This document shows, piece by piece, positions 56,470 to 64,000 of a stretch of DNA of 64,000 nt (positions are counted from its first letter, which is position 1; every line of letters starts with the position of its first letter). Source of the DNA: Anabaena sp. FACHB-1237 (GTDB lineage Bacteria > Cyanobacteriota > Cyanobacteriia > Cyanobacteriales > Nostocaceae); assembly GCF_014696225.1 (NCBI RefSeq), contig NZ_JACJPV010000009.1, forward strand, positions 62,001-126,000, in the 5' to 3' direction. The notes under the pieces are model-generated. The model worked only from the letters and a program-made list of their open reading frames with translations, had not been told where the DNA came from and did not search any database. Both the position numbers and the translations under genes were made by a program.

Positions 56470-57228
56470 TTAAAACCATCCTTCATTTTCTAAGGTTTCA
56501 ATTAATTGTAATCCATGAGGATCTCCTACTCCTAAAAGTGCGGCTTTTGTGTCTTCTCTTACTCCTAAATCTTGATCTTCGGCAAAGGCTTGTATTAAGG
56601 CATCTACGGCTGTAGCATACACTACGTTAGATGGTAATTCTTTACAAAGTTGGCCAATAGTCCAGGCTGAGTTACTACGAACTGCGGCAATGGGATCTTG
56701 TACTAGGGCTTCTATGAGGAAAGGAATGGCTGTAATTATTGCTTCATAACCTACTTCTGTCATCTGTGCTAGGGCACTGGCCGCCCAAAGACGAACGGCA
56801 GGTATGTCTGTTTTTAAGGCTTCTGTAAGGGGTAACAGGGAACGTTGATCACGACAGTTACCTAATGCCCATACTGCCCCTTTGCGAACGTAACCGTTAA
56901 AATCAAGGTTAAGACGATCAATTAGGGGTTCTACGGCTTCCGGGGAGGGGTTACGACCAATACCATAAGCGGCACTGACTCGTATTAGAGGACAATTATC
57001 TTGTAAAAGTTGGATTAATTGGGGTGTTGCCCTGGCATCGGTAATGTCACAAAAGGCACGGGCAGCTAACATTCTTTGCTGGGGTTGAGGGTTGGTCAGC
57101 AGTGTTAGCATTAATTCTGGATCCGGTTTGACTATTTCTGTTTCTTCCAGTGGTTTGATCTGATCTAGGGGGCTTTCTAAATCTTCTTCTGTGTCAAGTA
57201 AGGTTATTTGGTCTTCGTTGTAGATCAT
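56470..57228 (-). CDS. HEAT-repeat protein
   Basis: A 252-residue protein with about five HEAT/PBS-lyase-like repeats (PQQRMLAARAFCDITDARAT, then CPLIRVSAAYGIGRNPSPEA and NGYVRKGAVWALGNCRDQRS) and an acidic N-terminus. HEAT proteins of this type in cyanobacteria act as phycobilin lyase subunits or protein scaffolds. Which applies here cannot be read from sequence. Monocistronic, ATG start. Confidence 0.82.
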   Translation of the reverse strand: MIYNEDQITLLDTEEDLESPLDQIKPLEETEIVKPDPELMLTLLTNPQPQQRMLAARAFCDITDARATPQLIQLLQDNCPLIRVSAAYGIGRNPSPEAVEPLIDRLNLDFNGYVRKGAVWALGNCRDQRSLLPLTEALKTDIPAVRLWAASALAQMTEVGYEAIITAIPFLIEALVQDPIAAVRSNSAWTIGQLCKELPSNVVYATAVDALIQAFAEDQDLGVREDTKAALLGVGDPHGLQLIETLENEGWF

Positions 57229-57410
57229 GATGGAATTTTATAATTATTTATCAATTATCCAAGGAGTCAGGAGATCAAGGAGTCAGCACTCTACACTCCA
57301 CACTCAAGAGTCAGTTTTTAATAATAAGTCTAATAAGTAAGCTATAGTATATGCAATTTCCATAATTTTAGCAGGCAAGATGCCTGCTCTACTTTATTTA
57401 GCGACTATTT

Positions 57411-57917
57411 TCACAGTGATTTTACCATCCATAGGGATTGTGTTTGATAGCCCAGGTGATGATAAAGGTTGATGGCTGGTGTATTAATTTGAAATACTTG
57501 TAACCCGATTTGGCGATCGCCTCTTCGTTTTGCCCAAGTTTCTAAGTGCTGAATTAATGCTGTAGCAATACCTCTACGCCGATGTTCTGGTTCAACATAC
57601 ACTAGAAATATATGGGCATGACGATTACCTGTAATTTGATCTATAGCATTTCCTGCCCATAAACCAGCTATAGGGGAACAGAATTTGCTGTGATTACCTT
57701 CTGTTAACTGTGGATATACCCACCATATAGGAGTATCACGACAAAAATACTGTTCTACTGTGGTTGCTAGATGGGCAAAATTCTGATAGCTTCCCTCGCC
57801 GTGGGTATCGGGAAAGATTTCCTGATATGCACGCTGCATGAATTTTACCAAAATGGCTTTATCTAAAGTTGTGCCTTGGCGAAGATAATAACTGGGTACG
57901 GGAAAAGGGAGATTCAA
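57411..57917 (-). CDS. GNAT-family acetyltransferase (RimI-like)
   Basis: A 168-residue single GNAT domain. The acetyl-CoA loop is PEHRRRGIATALIQHL and the C-terminal strand INLYHHLGYQTQSLWM. Close in form to RimI-type N-acetyltransferases, but the substrate is unknown. Last of a run of three genes on the same strand with 2- and 11-base gaps. Start ATG. Confidence 0.85.
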   Translation of the reverse strand: MNLPFPVPSYYLRQGTTLDKAILVKFMQRAYQEIFPDTHGEGSYQNFAHLATTVEQYFCRDTPIWWVYPQLTEGNHSKFCSPIAGLWAGNAIDQITGNRHAHIFLVYVEPEHRRRGIATALIQHLETWAKRRGDRQIGLQVFQINTPAINLYHHLGYQTQSLWMVKSL

Positions 57918-57928
57918 AATAACAAAAG

Positions 57929-58339
57929 TTAAGGTTGATTTTGATCTAATTCATCTAGGACTTTTTCACAGTACCAGTTTTCTGCCATGCCAGGAAAGTT
58001 TTGTTTGGCTTGTTCAATTAATCTCTCTGCGGCAGCTACATCACCTGATAATCTAGCAATTAGCCGATTTTTGAGATAGTTACTGGTATTTTCTGGATCT
58101 CCTTCATCTACTGGTTTGTTAATTTTGCCAGGCTGTATTGGTGATGGTTCACGTTTTAACTGCCAAAATAGAACGTAATAGAGTGTACTAAAGATGATGA
58201 TCAGGCTAATTGTTCCTAAAATGGTGAGGAAGTTAAAGGTGAGAGTTTGTAATACTAGTTGGGAGAGTACATAGCCTAGTAATAAACCTGTAATGATTAA
58301 GACAAATGTACCAACAAGGATAACTACTTGATTTCCCAT
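57929..58339 (-). CDS. Hypothetical membrane protein (136 aa)
   Basis: Two N-terminal membrane helices (about 5-28 and 35-58) and a soluble C-terminal part that looks like a small TPR-type helical unit (ENTSNYLKNRLIARLSGDVA, then AERLIEQAKQNFPGM). Found in an operon between an AmpG-like transporter and a GNAT gene. A cyanobacterial conserved protein, family not named with certainty. Start ATG, two bases after the transporter stop. Confidence 0.75.
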   Translation of the reverse strand: MGNQVVILVGTFVLIITGLLLGYVLSQLVLQTLTFNFLTILGTISLIIIFSTLYYVLFWQLKREPSPIQPGKINKPVDEGDPENTSNYLKNRLIARLSGDVAAAERLIEQAKQNFPGMAENWYCEKVLDELDQNQP

Positions 58340-58341
58340 AT

Positions 58342-59847
58342 TTAATCTTCCTCTATTCCTGGTCTGTTAATTGTAGCTGGTTTTGAGTTCCAAGGTGCAA
58401 CTAAGGGTAATAATAACAGTCCTGGGAGTGCTGCTACCATAGACAGAAGAAAAAATGTCGGCCAGCCAGTTACTTTAGCCCAGTTTCCTGCCGGTGCAGA
58501 CAGTACGTCTCTACTTAAGGCCATGAGGCTAGAAAATAGGGCAAATTGTGTGGTAGTGAAGTTTTTACTACATAAACTCATCAAATAGGCTACGGTGACT
58601 ACGGTAACTAGTCCGGCACTGGTATTTTCAATGATAATGGCGATCGCTAACATAGAGTAATCTTTGCCTATGATCGCTAGTGCATAATACCCTAAGTTGC
58701 TGAGTAATTGCAGGATACCAAATATCCAGAGGGCGCGATGAATGCCAGTTTTGGTCATGATTATCCCACCTAATATCACTCCTATGGTAGTGGCAACTAA
58801 TCCAATAATATAAACTGTAGCCAATTCTTGATTATCAAATTTAATCTCTTTAGCAAATAAATTAGCAGTAATTCCTACTAAAGAATCTCCTAATTTATAC
58901 AAAACAATAAATAGAAGAATTAACAATGATTTAGTAATGCTAAATTTTTCTAAAAAGATTTGTAATGGTAAAATTACAGCTTCTTGTAATGTGTGAGGTG
59001 TGATATTTTCTTGATTTTCATTTAGTTGAGGTTTAGGTAAAATAATTGAGGCACTAATCCAAAATATTAATAATCCACCTAAGATCCAATAAAATACTTT
59101 TAAAGGTATATATTCAGAAATTACACCACCAACTAAACCAGTAATTACGGTAATAATAACTAAAAGAAATATAACATCTTTTATTGGTAAAGATGTGTTA
59201 TTTGTTGATGTAGAGTTATGTTCTATTTGTGGTTCTGAGGCAATAAAAAAAGTGGTAGCTACACCAATTAACATAAATCCTGCCATGAATAAATAAACTA
59301 TATTCCAAGGCAAAAAACCTGCTAACCATGCAGCTAAGGAAAAGGCAATAAATAGGGCAATACGATAACCTAAAACCCACAAAGATGCACCTGTTTCAAA
59401 TTCCAAGGGTTTTAAAATTTCTGTGCGGTAGGCATCACCAGCAATATCTTGAGTGGCACTTAAAAAAGCAATTATAAAGGATGTAATTGCTAAGGTCATT
59501 AATACTTGTGTATTTTGATTTGGTTGTTGCAATGCCATTGCTACAATAGCTATAACTAAACCAATTTGAGTTAAAAATAACCATCCTCTTCTTCCTCCTA
59601 AAAATGGTGGAGAAAATCTATCAATTAAAGGCGACCAGATAAATTTTAAGGAATATGGTAAACTAACTAAGCCAAATAGGGTAATTTTAGCAACGTCTAC
59701 ATTGGCATCTTTCATCCATAATTGTAGGGTACGGGTCGTGAGAAATAAAGGTAGACCGGATGCAAATCCTAATAATAACAACCCTGCCATTTTTCGGTTT
59801 TGAAATGCCTGTTTTAATGCTTGAATTTCGTTCATTTTAATTGGCAA
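58342..59847 (-). CDS. MFS transporter, AmpG-like
   Basis: A 501-residue protein with 12 or more membrane helices. The N-terminal GLLLLGFASGLPLFLTTRTL, LWMKDANVDVAKITLFGLV and SPLIDRFSPPFLGGRRGWL match AmpG muropeptide permeases, as does AGDAYRTEILK-like TQDIAGDAYRTE. AmpG brings 1,6-anhydromuropeptides, products of lytic transglycosylases such as MltA, into the cytosol. A different MFS substrate cannot be excluded. A loop insert near residue 280 is Asn/Glu-rich. First gene of a three-gene operon, 21 bases after the dndE stop. Confidence 0.82.
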   Translation of the reverse strand: MPIKMNEIQALKQAFQNRKMAGLLLLGFASGLPLFLTTRTLQLWMKDANVDVAKITLFGLVSLPYSLKFIWSPLIDRFSPPFLGGRRGWLFLTQIGLVIAIVAMALQQPNQNTQVLMTLAITSFIIAFLSATQDIAGDAYRTEILKPLEFETGASLWVLGYRIALFIAFSLAAWLAGFLPWNIVYLFMAGFMLIGVATTFFIASEPQIEHNSTSTNNTSLPIKDVIFLLVIITVITGLVGGVISEYIPLKVFYWILGGLLIFWISASIILPKPQLNENQENITPHTLQEAVILPLQIFLEKFSITKSLLILLFIVLYKLGDSLVGITANLFAKEIKFDNQELATVYIIGLVATTIGVILGGIIMTKTGIHRALWIFGILQLLSNLGYYALAIIGKDYSMLAIAIIIENTSAGLVTVVTVAYLMSLCSKNFTTTQFALFSSLMALSRDVLSAPAGNWAKVTGWPTFFLLSMVAALPGLLLLPLVAPWNSKPATINRPGIEED

Positions 59848-59868
59848 AAATTTGTGAATTCAGGAAGA

Positions 59869-60258
59869 TTATAGTTTCTTTGTAGCCATTTCTATTAGAT
59901 CTTCAATTTTCTTGATGTTAGCATCTCCAGCTAAGTATCCTATACCTCGATGTAAGTGTAATCTAAATTGAGTTATCAGGGTTTCTCTGTTGATATCTAG
60001 CCCATCATTATGACAGCGTTGTTTTAATGCTAAAAGGAAAATATCGCCCATTTCTCCTGCAAATACGCGCCATGTCATTTCTACGTTGCTATCTTGGGGA
60101 ATGGGTACGGATGTGGGTGGGGTCGGTTCAGCTAAGGAACGACAAAATGCCCAACGACATAGTATATTCCACTGTTCTATATCTGTGTTACGTTTGAGTT
60201 TTAAGAGTTGATCTTTGGCGGTTTGAGATAGACGAATGCGTTCTATTGGAGATTCCAT
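59869..60258 (-). CDS. DndE, DNA phosphorothioation protein
   Basis: A 129-residue protein (IERIRLSQTAKDQLLKLKRN, then WNILCRWAFCRSLAEPTPP and LHLHRGIGYLAGD). Length and motifs fit DndE, which binds nicked DNA and works with DndC and DndD in replacing a backbone oxygen by sulfur. It follows dndD with an 81-base gap that contains a CGCACAGACCCAGAG-type repeat. Start ATG. Confidence 0.9.
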   Translation of the reverse strand: MESPIERIRLSQTAKDQLLKLKRNTDIEQWNILCRWAFCRSLAEPTPPTSVPIPQDSNVEMTWRVFAGEMGDIFLLALKQRCHNDGLDINRETLITQFRLHLHRGIGYLAGDANIKKIEDLIEMATKKL

Positions 60259-60339
60259 GATTTTGGTAGTATGTAGAAGAATATGATTTTATTTCACGCA
60301 CAGACCCAGAGTCTCGGAGTTTTATCTTAATTTAGTCAA

Positions 60340-62328
60340 CTATTGCCAAAAGTATCCATCTTGAATTGTTGTTTCTCTTTTTCCAGGATGGTATTTTAAT
60401 AGGTATTGACGGGCGATCGCTTCTGTTTCTGTTAAGTTTTGATATTCTTTTTGTCCTATTTCTGTATCTGTGGATAGGAGAATTACTTGATGACTTGCTG
60501 AGGGAAAATAGCGTTCTACAAGGTTATTTCTATGGGATGAATCTAATCTTCCCAAAGGTGTATCTATGGCTACTGGAAGGCGTTTCCCTGATACTTTTGC
60601 TAGTCCCCAAAGGAAAGCGATCGCTAATAATTGTTTTTCTCCTGCTGATAGGCGATGTTTAGCAACTGGTTTACCATTAAAATCATATAATGATAGTCTA
60701 AATGTTTTCTCATCAATAGCTATTCTATAAACTAAATCTGATTTATGTAGTAAATAAAGAAAACAGTTTTTAACTTCGTCTTCTAATTTATTCAATTTCC
60801 TTAAAGTCAATCTTTCTCTAAATATTTTTAACGTATTTTGTACCTCGGTTGCTGCATTAATTAAATGTTCATTACTTTCATGTTTAAGATTTGCTACTGT
60901 ATAACTATTTAATTCTTTCTTAGTTTGATTAATTTTTATTTCTAATTCTTGTAAATTTTGCTTATGAAGTTCTACTTTACTCTGCATTTTACTATGTCTA
61001 TTACGCCATATTTCCATTGTATTTTTTAACTTTGTATATTCTTCTGGTGTTGCGGCGGTTTGCATTTGTCTTTCTAATCTAAACATTTCCTCTTGATAAT
61101 TACTTAATTCTAATAATTGTTTTTGGGCAGTATTTTGGCAAGTTTTCAGACGATACATTAAATTATCAAGTAAGGTTAAACTTTCTTCATCTGCATTTAA
61201 CCAAGTTATTTCTTTGGATGAATTAGCTGTATATAATTTTTCGATATCTTCTGCTAAAAAATATTGAATATTTGTTAATTTTTCTAATTCAATATCTAAT
61301 GTATTTAACCAATTAATTAATCTTTGATCTCTAGCAATTAAAACATCTTTAGCTAATTGCATTTGTTGAGTGCGAAATTCTTTTTCAACTTGATGTTGTA
61401 CTTGAGATAATAAATTAGGAATTAAAGCTAAAGGTAACACATCTGCTGCTAAATCACATAAGGATTTACGAGTATTTTCAATAATTTTAGTTTTCTCTTC
61501 TTTTTGGTTATCTAATTGACTGCGTTCTGAAGCAATTTTTCCACCTTCAGAAATAAATTTATTTAAAGCATCATCAGATTTAGTTTTTAATTCTGTTAGT
61601 TCATTATTTAGAGATTCTAATTGATTTGTTAAATCATCATAAGTTTCTTGTTGTTTTGCTAAACGAGATTCAATTTCTTCCAATTTAGCTAAATCTTGAC
61701 TATCAGCATTTTCTTTCTTTTTACGATTAATTAATATTTCTAAATCTATAGCTAATTTATCAGCTAATTCTAATCCTAAAAGTGCATTAATAGCATCAAC
61801 TACAATGGGAGGAGGAGTTTCTTGTTCTGCTAATTCTTTAACTTGTTCTCCATCAAATAGAAATAAATTAGAAATACCTAAAGGTAAGATATTTTCTATA
61901 TATTCATCCCAAATATTAGCTAAGGAGTCTGGCCAAGTTTCATCTTCTCCTAAAATACCTAAAGAGTCTTTACCATCTTTAGGGTTTTTTTCCCAAGTTC
62001 TGACGATGCGATATTGAATGGGTTTATCATCTTCAATATGTTCAAAAACTAATTCAATTCTGGTTTTTTCTATGGGGTTAGCTTTGCTATTGACGCATTG
62101 AGTTAAAAAATCACTATAACTGAGATTTCCTCTGGTGGAACATTGGGCGCGTGGTCCATATAAAGCTAGACGAATTGCATCCATAAGGGTGGTTTTTCCG
62201 CCTCCATTCATACCTCCTAAAAGGATAATTGGGCGGTGATTATCTTCATCAATTCTAGGGTTGAGATTGATGACTTGTCTACCAGCGTAAGGTCCGAAGT
62301 TTTGCAGAACTAATTCTAGGAATATCAT
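60340..62328 (-). CDS. DndD, ATPase of DNA phosphorothioation
   Basis: A 662-residue SMC-like ATPase. Start at MIFLELVLQNFGPYAGRQVI. A longer frame adds 23 residues coded by AATTGATAATTGAC-type spacer repeats and is rejected. Walker A is GGMNGGGKTTLMDAI (about 37), then long coiled-coil arms (about 200-540), the signature HRLSAGEKQLLAIAF and Walker B LPVAIDTPLGRLDSSHR. DndD supplies ATP-driven DNA handling for the DndCDE complex. The Uma2-family gene lies between it and dndC, which is unusual. Confidence 0.93.
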   Translation of the reverse strand: MIFLELVLQNFGPYAGRQVINLNPRIDEDNHRPIILLGGMNGGGKTTLMDAIRLALYGPRAQCSTRGNLSYSDFLTQCVNSKANPIEKTRIELVFEHIEDDKPIQYRIVRTWEKNPKDGKDSLGILGEDETWPDSLANIWDEYIENILPLGISNLFLFDGEQVKELAEQETPPPIVVDAINALLGLELADKLAIDLEILINRKKKENADSQDLAKLEEIESRLAKQQETYDDLTNQLESLNNELTELKTKSDDALNKFISEGGKIASERSQLDNQKEEKTKIIENTRKSLCDLAADVLPLALIPNLLSQVQHQVEKEFRTQQMQLAKDVLIARDQRLINWLNTLDIELEKLTNIQYFLAEDIEKLYTANSSKEITWLNADEESLTLLDNLMYRLKTCQNTAQKQLLELSNYQEEMFRLERQMQTAATPEEYTKLKNTMEIWRNRHSKMQSKVELHKQNLQELEIKINQTKKELNSYTVANLKHESNEHLINAATEVQNTLKIFRERLTLRKLNKLEDEVKNCFLYLLHKSDLVYRIAIDEKTFRLSLYDFNGKPVAKHRLSAGEKQLLAIAFLWGLAKVSGKRLPVAIDTPLGRLDSSHRNNLVERYFPSASHQVILLSTDTEIGQKEYQNLTETEAIARQYLLKYHPGKRETTIQDGYFWQ

Positions 62329-62362
62329 GGTTGTTAAATAATTGATAATTGACAATTGATAG

Positions 62363-62986
62363 TTAATTTCTTTGTTTACCGATTTGGAAAATCTCATCAG
62401 CAGTTAAATTTAAGTTAGGAAATGTGGAAGAAATCAAAACATCATTACCCGTAAATTGAGTTAGTTGATATTCACCTTCAACCAAGTTATAAATAGATAT
62501 AGTTGGTTGTTTAGGATTACCAATATATCTTCTACCTCCTAAAGCTAAATAATCAGCAATCCAATATTCAGGAATACCTAATTTTTCATATTCTGCCAAT
62601 TTGGTTAAATAGTCATCTTGCCAATTTTTACTCACTACTTCAATGATTAAACGTACTGTTTTACCTTGAGTAATTGTAGAATCTTTATTCCATAATGGTT
62701 CATTATTAATAGCATCCCAATCTAAGACAATGACATCAGGATTATAACCAGATTTTGCAGAATCTACAGGTTTAACAATACATTGTCGGGGAATAAAATA
62801 AGGGAGATTATTTTGTTCAATTTGTACTGCTAATTTTAATCCTAAAAATCCTCCTACTTGTTCATGAGTTCCCGTTGGTTGCATTTCAATAATTACTCCA
62901 TCATGTAATTCAAATTTCCCATAGCCATCTGGATACCACTCGGAAAATTGTTCTAAGTCTATTAATTCGGTTAATGTTTGTAACAT
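62363..62986 (-). CDS. Uma2-family (DUF820) nuclease-like protein
   Basis: A 207-residue protein of the PD-(D/E)XK type. HDGVIIEMQPTGTHEQVGGF at the N-terminus, GYNPDVIVLDWDAI (catalytic Asp), and IEVVSKNWQDDYLTKLAEYE (Glu and Lys region) followed by GIPEYWIADY. Uma2 proteins are very abundant in cyanobacteria and are putative endonucleases linked to mobile DNA. Here the gene sits inside the dnd cluster, three bases after dndC and 34 bases before dndD. It may be a passenger or a linked restriction-type component. Confidence 0.88.
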   Translation of the reverse strand: MLQTLTELIDLEQFSEWYPDGYGKFELHDGVIIEMQPTGTHEQVGGFLGLKLAVQIEQNNLPYFIPRQCIVKPVDSAKSGYNPDVIVLDWDAINNEPLWNKDSTITQGKTVRLIIEVVSKNWQDDYLTKLAEYEKLGIPEYWIADYLALGGRRYIGNPKQPTISIYNLVEGEYQLTQFTGNDVLISSTFPNLNLTADEIFQIGKQRN

Positions 62987-62989
62987 CTT

Positions 62990-64000
62990 TTATTCTTCCT
63001 TTTTCTGAAATTTCATACGGGCAAAGTTTTCTGGTTTATTCTCTGGTTGACTTTCTTCCTTTTTTGATGCTGCATCTAACTTTAATTGTTTAAATGCTTC
63101 CCTAATTTTGGCTACATCTCCATCACTAGCAGCTTGTCGTAAATCCCGTTTTAAATGGGCATTTCTAATAGCATCTTCTTGAGATCGGGAACTTGTATCA
63201 AAGCATTTTTCTAAACTCTCAAAAATACCAATACGTCGCGCTTTCTTTTTAAATTGTCTTTCTGTATCTAACAGTTTTGACATTAATTCTAGGCGCATTC
63301 CGTCACCATCACATATTTCTTCTAATATTTGCCATTCATCACTACCAAGTAAACTATAATCTGATCCTGGACGAGGATCTTTAAATTTTTCTCCTGTCAC
63401 TTCTTGATAAATACGGGGTAAACTATCATCAAATTCGTGTTTTTCTTCTAACCATATTCTTCTAATTTCACTCAATTCTTCTATGGAAATTAGGGTAATA
63501 TCCCGCATATTTTCCGGTGCTGTTTGACGCATTTCTGTTTGTGCTGTTAGGAGTTTTCTTAACCAATATTCTCGCCAATATTTTGTATATGGTCCCGGTA
63601 CTGGTTCAATAGAAGTTTCACCTTTAATATCACGTTCAAATAATTGAACTTGCCCCCACATCCGGCGAAAGTCCCTTTTATCTCTATCATCTCTAATATC
63701 TAATTCATTACGCATATCTAATAGAGGTTGCATCCATTCTTTTTCTTCATCATTTTGAATCATTGCCTCCATAGATTTATCTTTATTTACTAATGTACAA
63801 ACCCAACATCCAAAACGTGAATCACCACAGCTACGAGTAGAACTATCAATAACTAAAGGACATTCATTATCTGCTGTTGCTCCTCGATACATATTAAATA
63901 AATCTTTATTGCTATATTCCCAAGGATTTTGATATTGATTTAAGTAAATCCAAACTTCATCAGTACGCCAATCTTCAAGAGGCGTATAAACTAAAGAATT
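62990..64000 (-). CDS. DndC, phosphorothioation protein (5' end outside window)
   Basis: The visible 336 residues are the C-terminal two-thirds of DndC, a PAPS-reductase-like Fe-S enzyme of about 500 residues. The frame runs to the last base (NSLVYTPLEDWRTDEVWIYL upstream of MYRGATADNECPLV). SSTRSCGDSRFGCWVC carries the Cys cluster that likely binds the Fe-S centre. DndC activates DNA and receives sulfur from a cysteine desulfurase. Its N-terminal ATP-pyrophosphatase motif, and any dndB or dndA, lie beyond the window. Confidence 0.93.
   Translation of the reverse strand, partial: NSLVYTPLEDWRTDEVWIYLNQYQNPWEYSNKDLFNMYRGATADNECPLVIDSSTRSCGDSRFGCWVCTLVNKDKSMEAMIQNDEEKEWMQPLLDMRNELDIRDDRDKRDFRRMWGQVQLFERDIKGETSIEPVPGPYTKYWREYWLRKLLTAQTEMRQTAPENMRDITLISIEELSEIRRIWLEEKHEFDDSLPRIYQEVTGEKFKDPRPGSDYSLLGSDEWQILEEICDGDGMRLELMSKLLDTERQFKKKARRIGIFESLEKCFDTSSRSQEDAIRNAHLKRDLRQAASDGDVAKIREAFKQLKLDAASKKEESQPENKPENFARMKFQKKEE

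Noticed and set aside
62329..62397. N-terminal extension of DndD
   Set aside because: The 23 residues come from ATTGATAATTGAC-type repeats and overlap the Uma2 gene. Family proteins start at MIFLELVLQNFGPYAG.
1..64000. tRNA or rRNA genes
   Set aside because: I scanned for typical T-loop and CCA-end patterns in the spacers and saw none that I could fold, but a covariance search was not possible.

Overview
The window is A+T-rich chromosomal DNA from a cyanobacterium. Photosystem I genes psaF-psaJ-psaL, RpaB, a sufR/sufBCDS locus, a cytochrome b6f cofactor-assembly protein, an NblB-like HEAT protein, a DICT-domain kinase and many HIP1 octamers (GCGATCGC) all point that way. Heptamer tandem repeats, dispersed MITE-like elements and decayed genes suggest a filamentous heterocyst-forming member of the Nostocales, perhaps the Anabaena/Dolichospermum/Aphanizomenon group. 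The genus is an inference.

Layout. Bases 1-5.6 kb are a decaying accessory block, mostly on the minus strand. It holds an intact AAA ATPase with a small partner, a truncated MazF-type toxin and its antitoxin, two remnants of the same Ser/Thr kinase tail, and a second AAA ATPase split by one in-frame TAG. From 5.6 to 11.5 kb is the SUF iron-sulfur locus: sufR diverges from sufB-sufC-sufD-sufS, and two CAAC-N6-GTTG SufR operators lie between them. From 12 to 17.2 kb come a cupin protein, a TnpB remnant, ribF and a two-gene CHAT-FHA module. From 17.4 to 24 kb is a signalling pair: a very large CheB-CheR-PAS-GAF-kinase-receiver protein and a receiver-PAS-GGDEF protein. From 24.3 to 30.3 kb are recR, a muconolactone-isomerase-like protein, a Cys-rich membrane protein next to a zinc metalloprotease-like protein, and alaS.

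From 30.4 to 32.3 kb is a defence-like pair, an OLD-type AAA ATPase followed by a DUF3226/TOPRIM-like protein, with a DUF4238 scrap just upstream. From 32.5 to 47.9 kb is mostly housekeeping: two SDR-fold proteins, a TPR lipoprotein, pentapeptide-repeat, CBS, HEAT (NblB-like) and DUF456 proteins, a CCB-type protein, rpaB, radA, a possible psb35, RNase T2 and mltA. From 48.1 to 51.1 kb are psaL, psaJ and psaF, then tsaD on the other strand. From 51.4 to 60 kb are a TonB-like protein, two GNAT proteins, a DICT-GAF histidine kinase, a HEAT protein and an AmpG-like transporter. The window ends inside a DNA phosphorothioation cluster: dndC (partial), a Uma2-family nuclease gene, dndD and dndE.

The spacers carry at least two MITE-like families. 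One has TAAGCT ends, with two identical 104-bp copies, and one further copy is interrupted by a second element that has its own inverted repeats and a target duplication. The other is about 147 bp with GGACTTACGCAA ends. There is also a recurring family of terminator-like hairpins. The best candidates for poorly described systems are the ATPase/DUF3226 pair, the CHAT-FHA pair and the dnd cluster with an inserted Uma2 gene.
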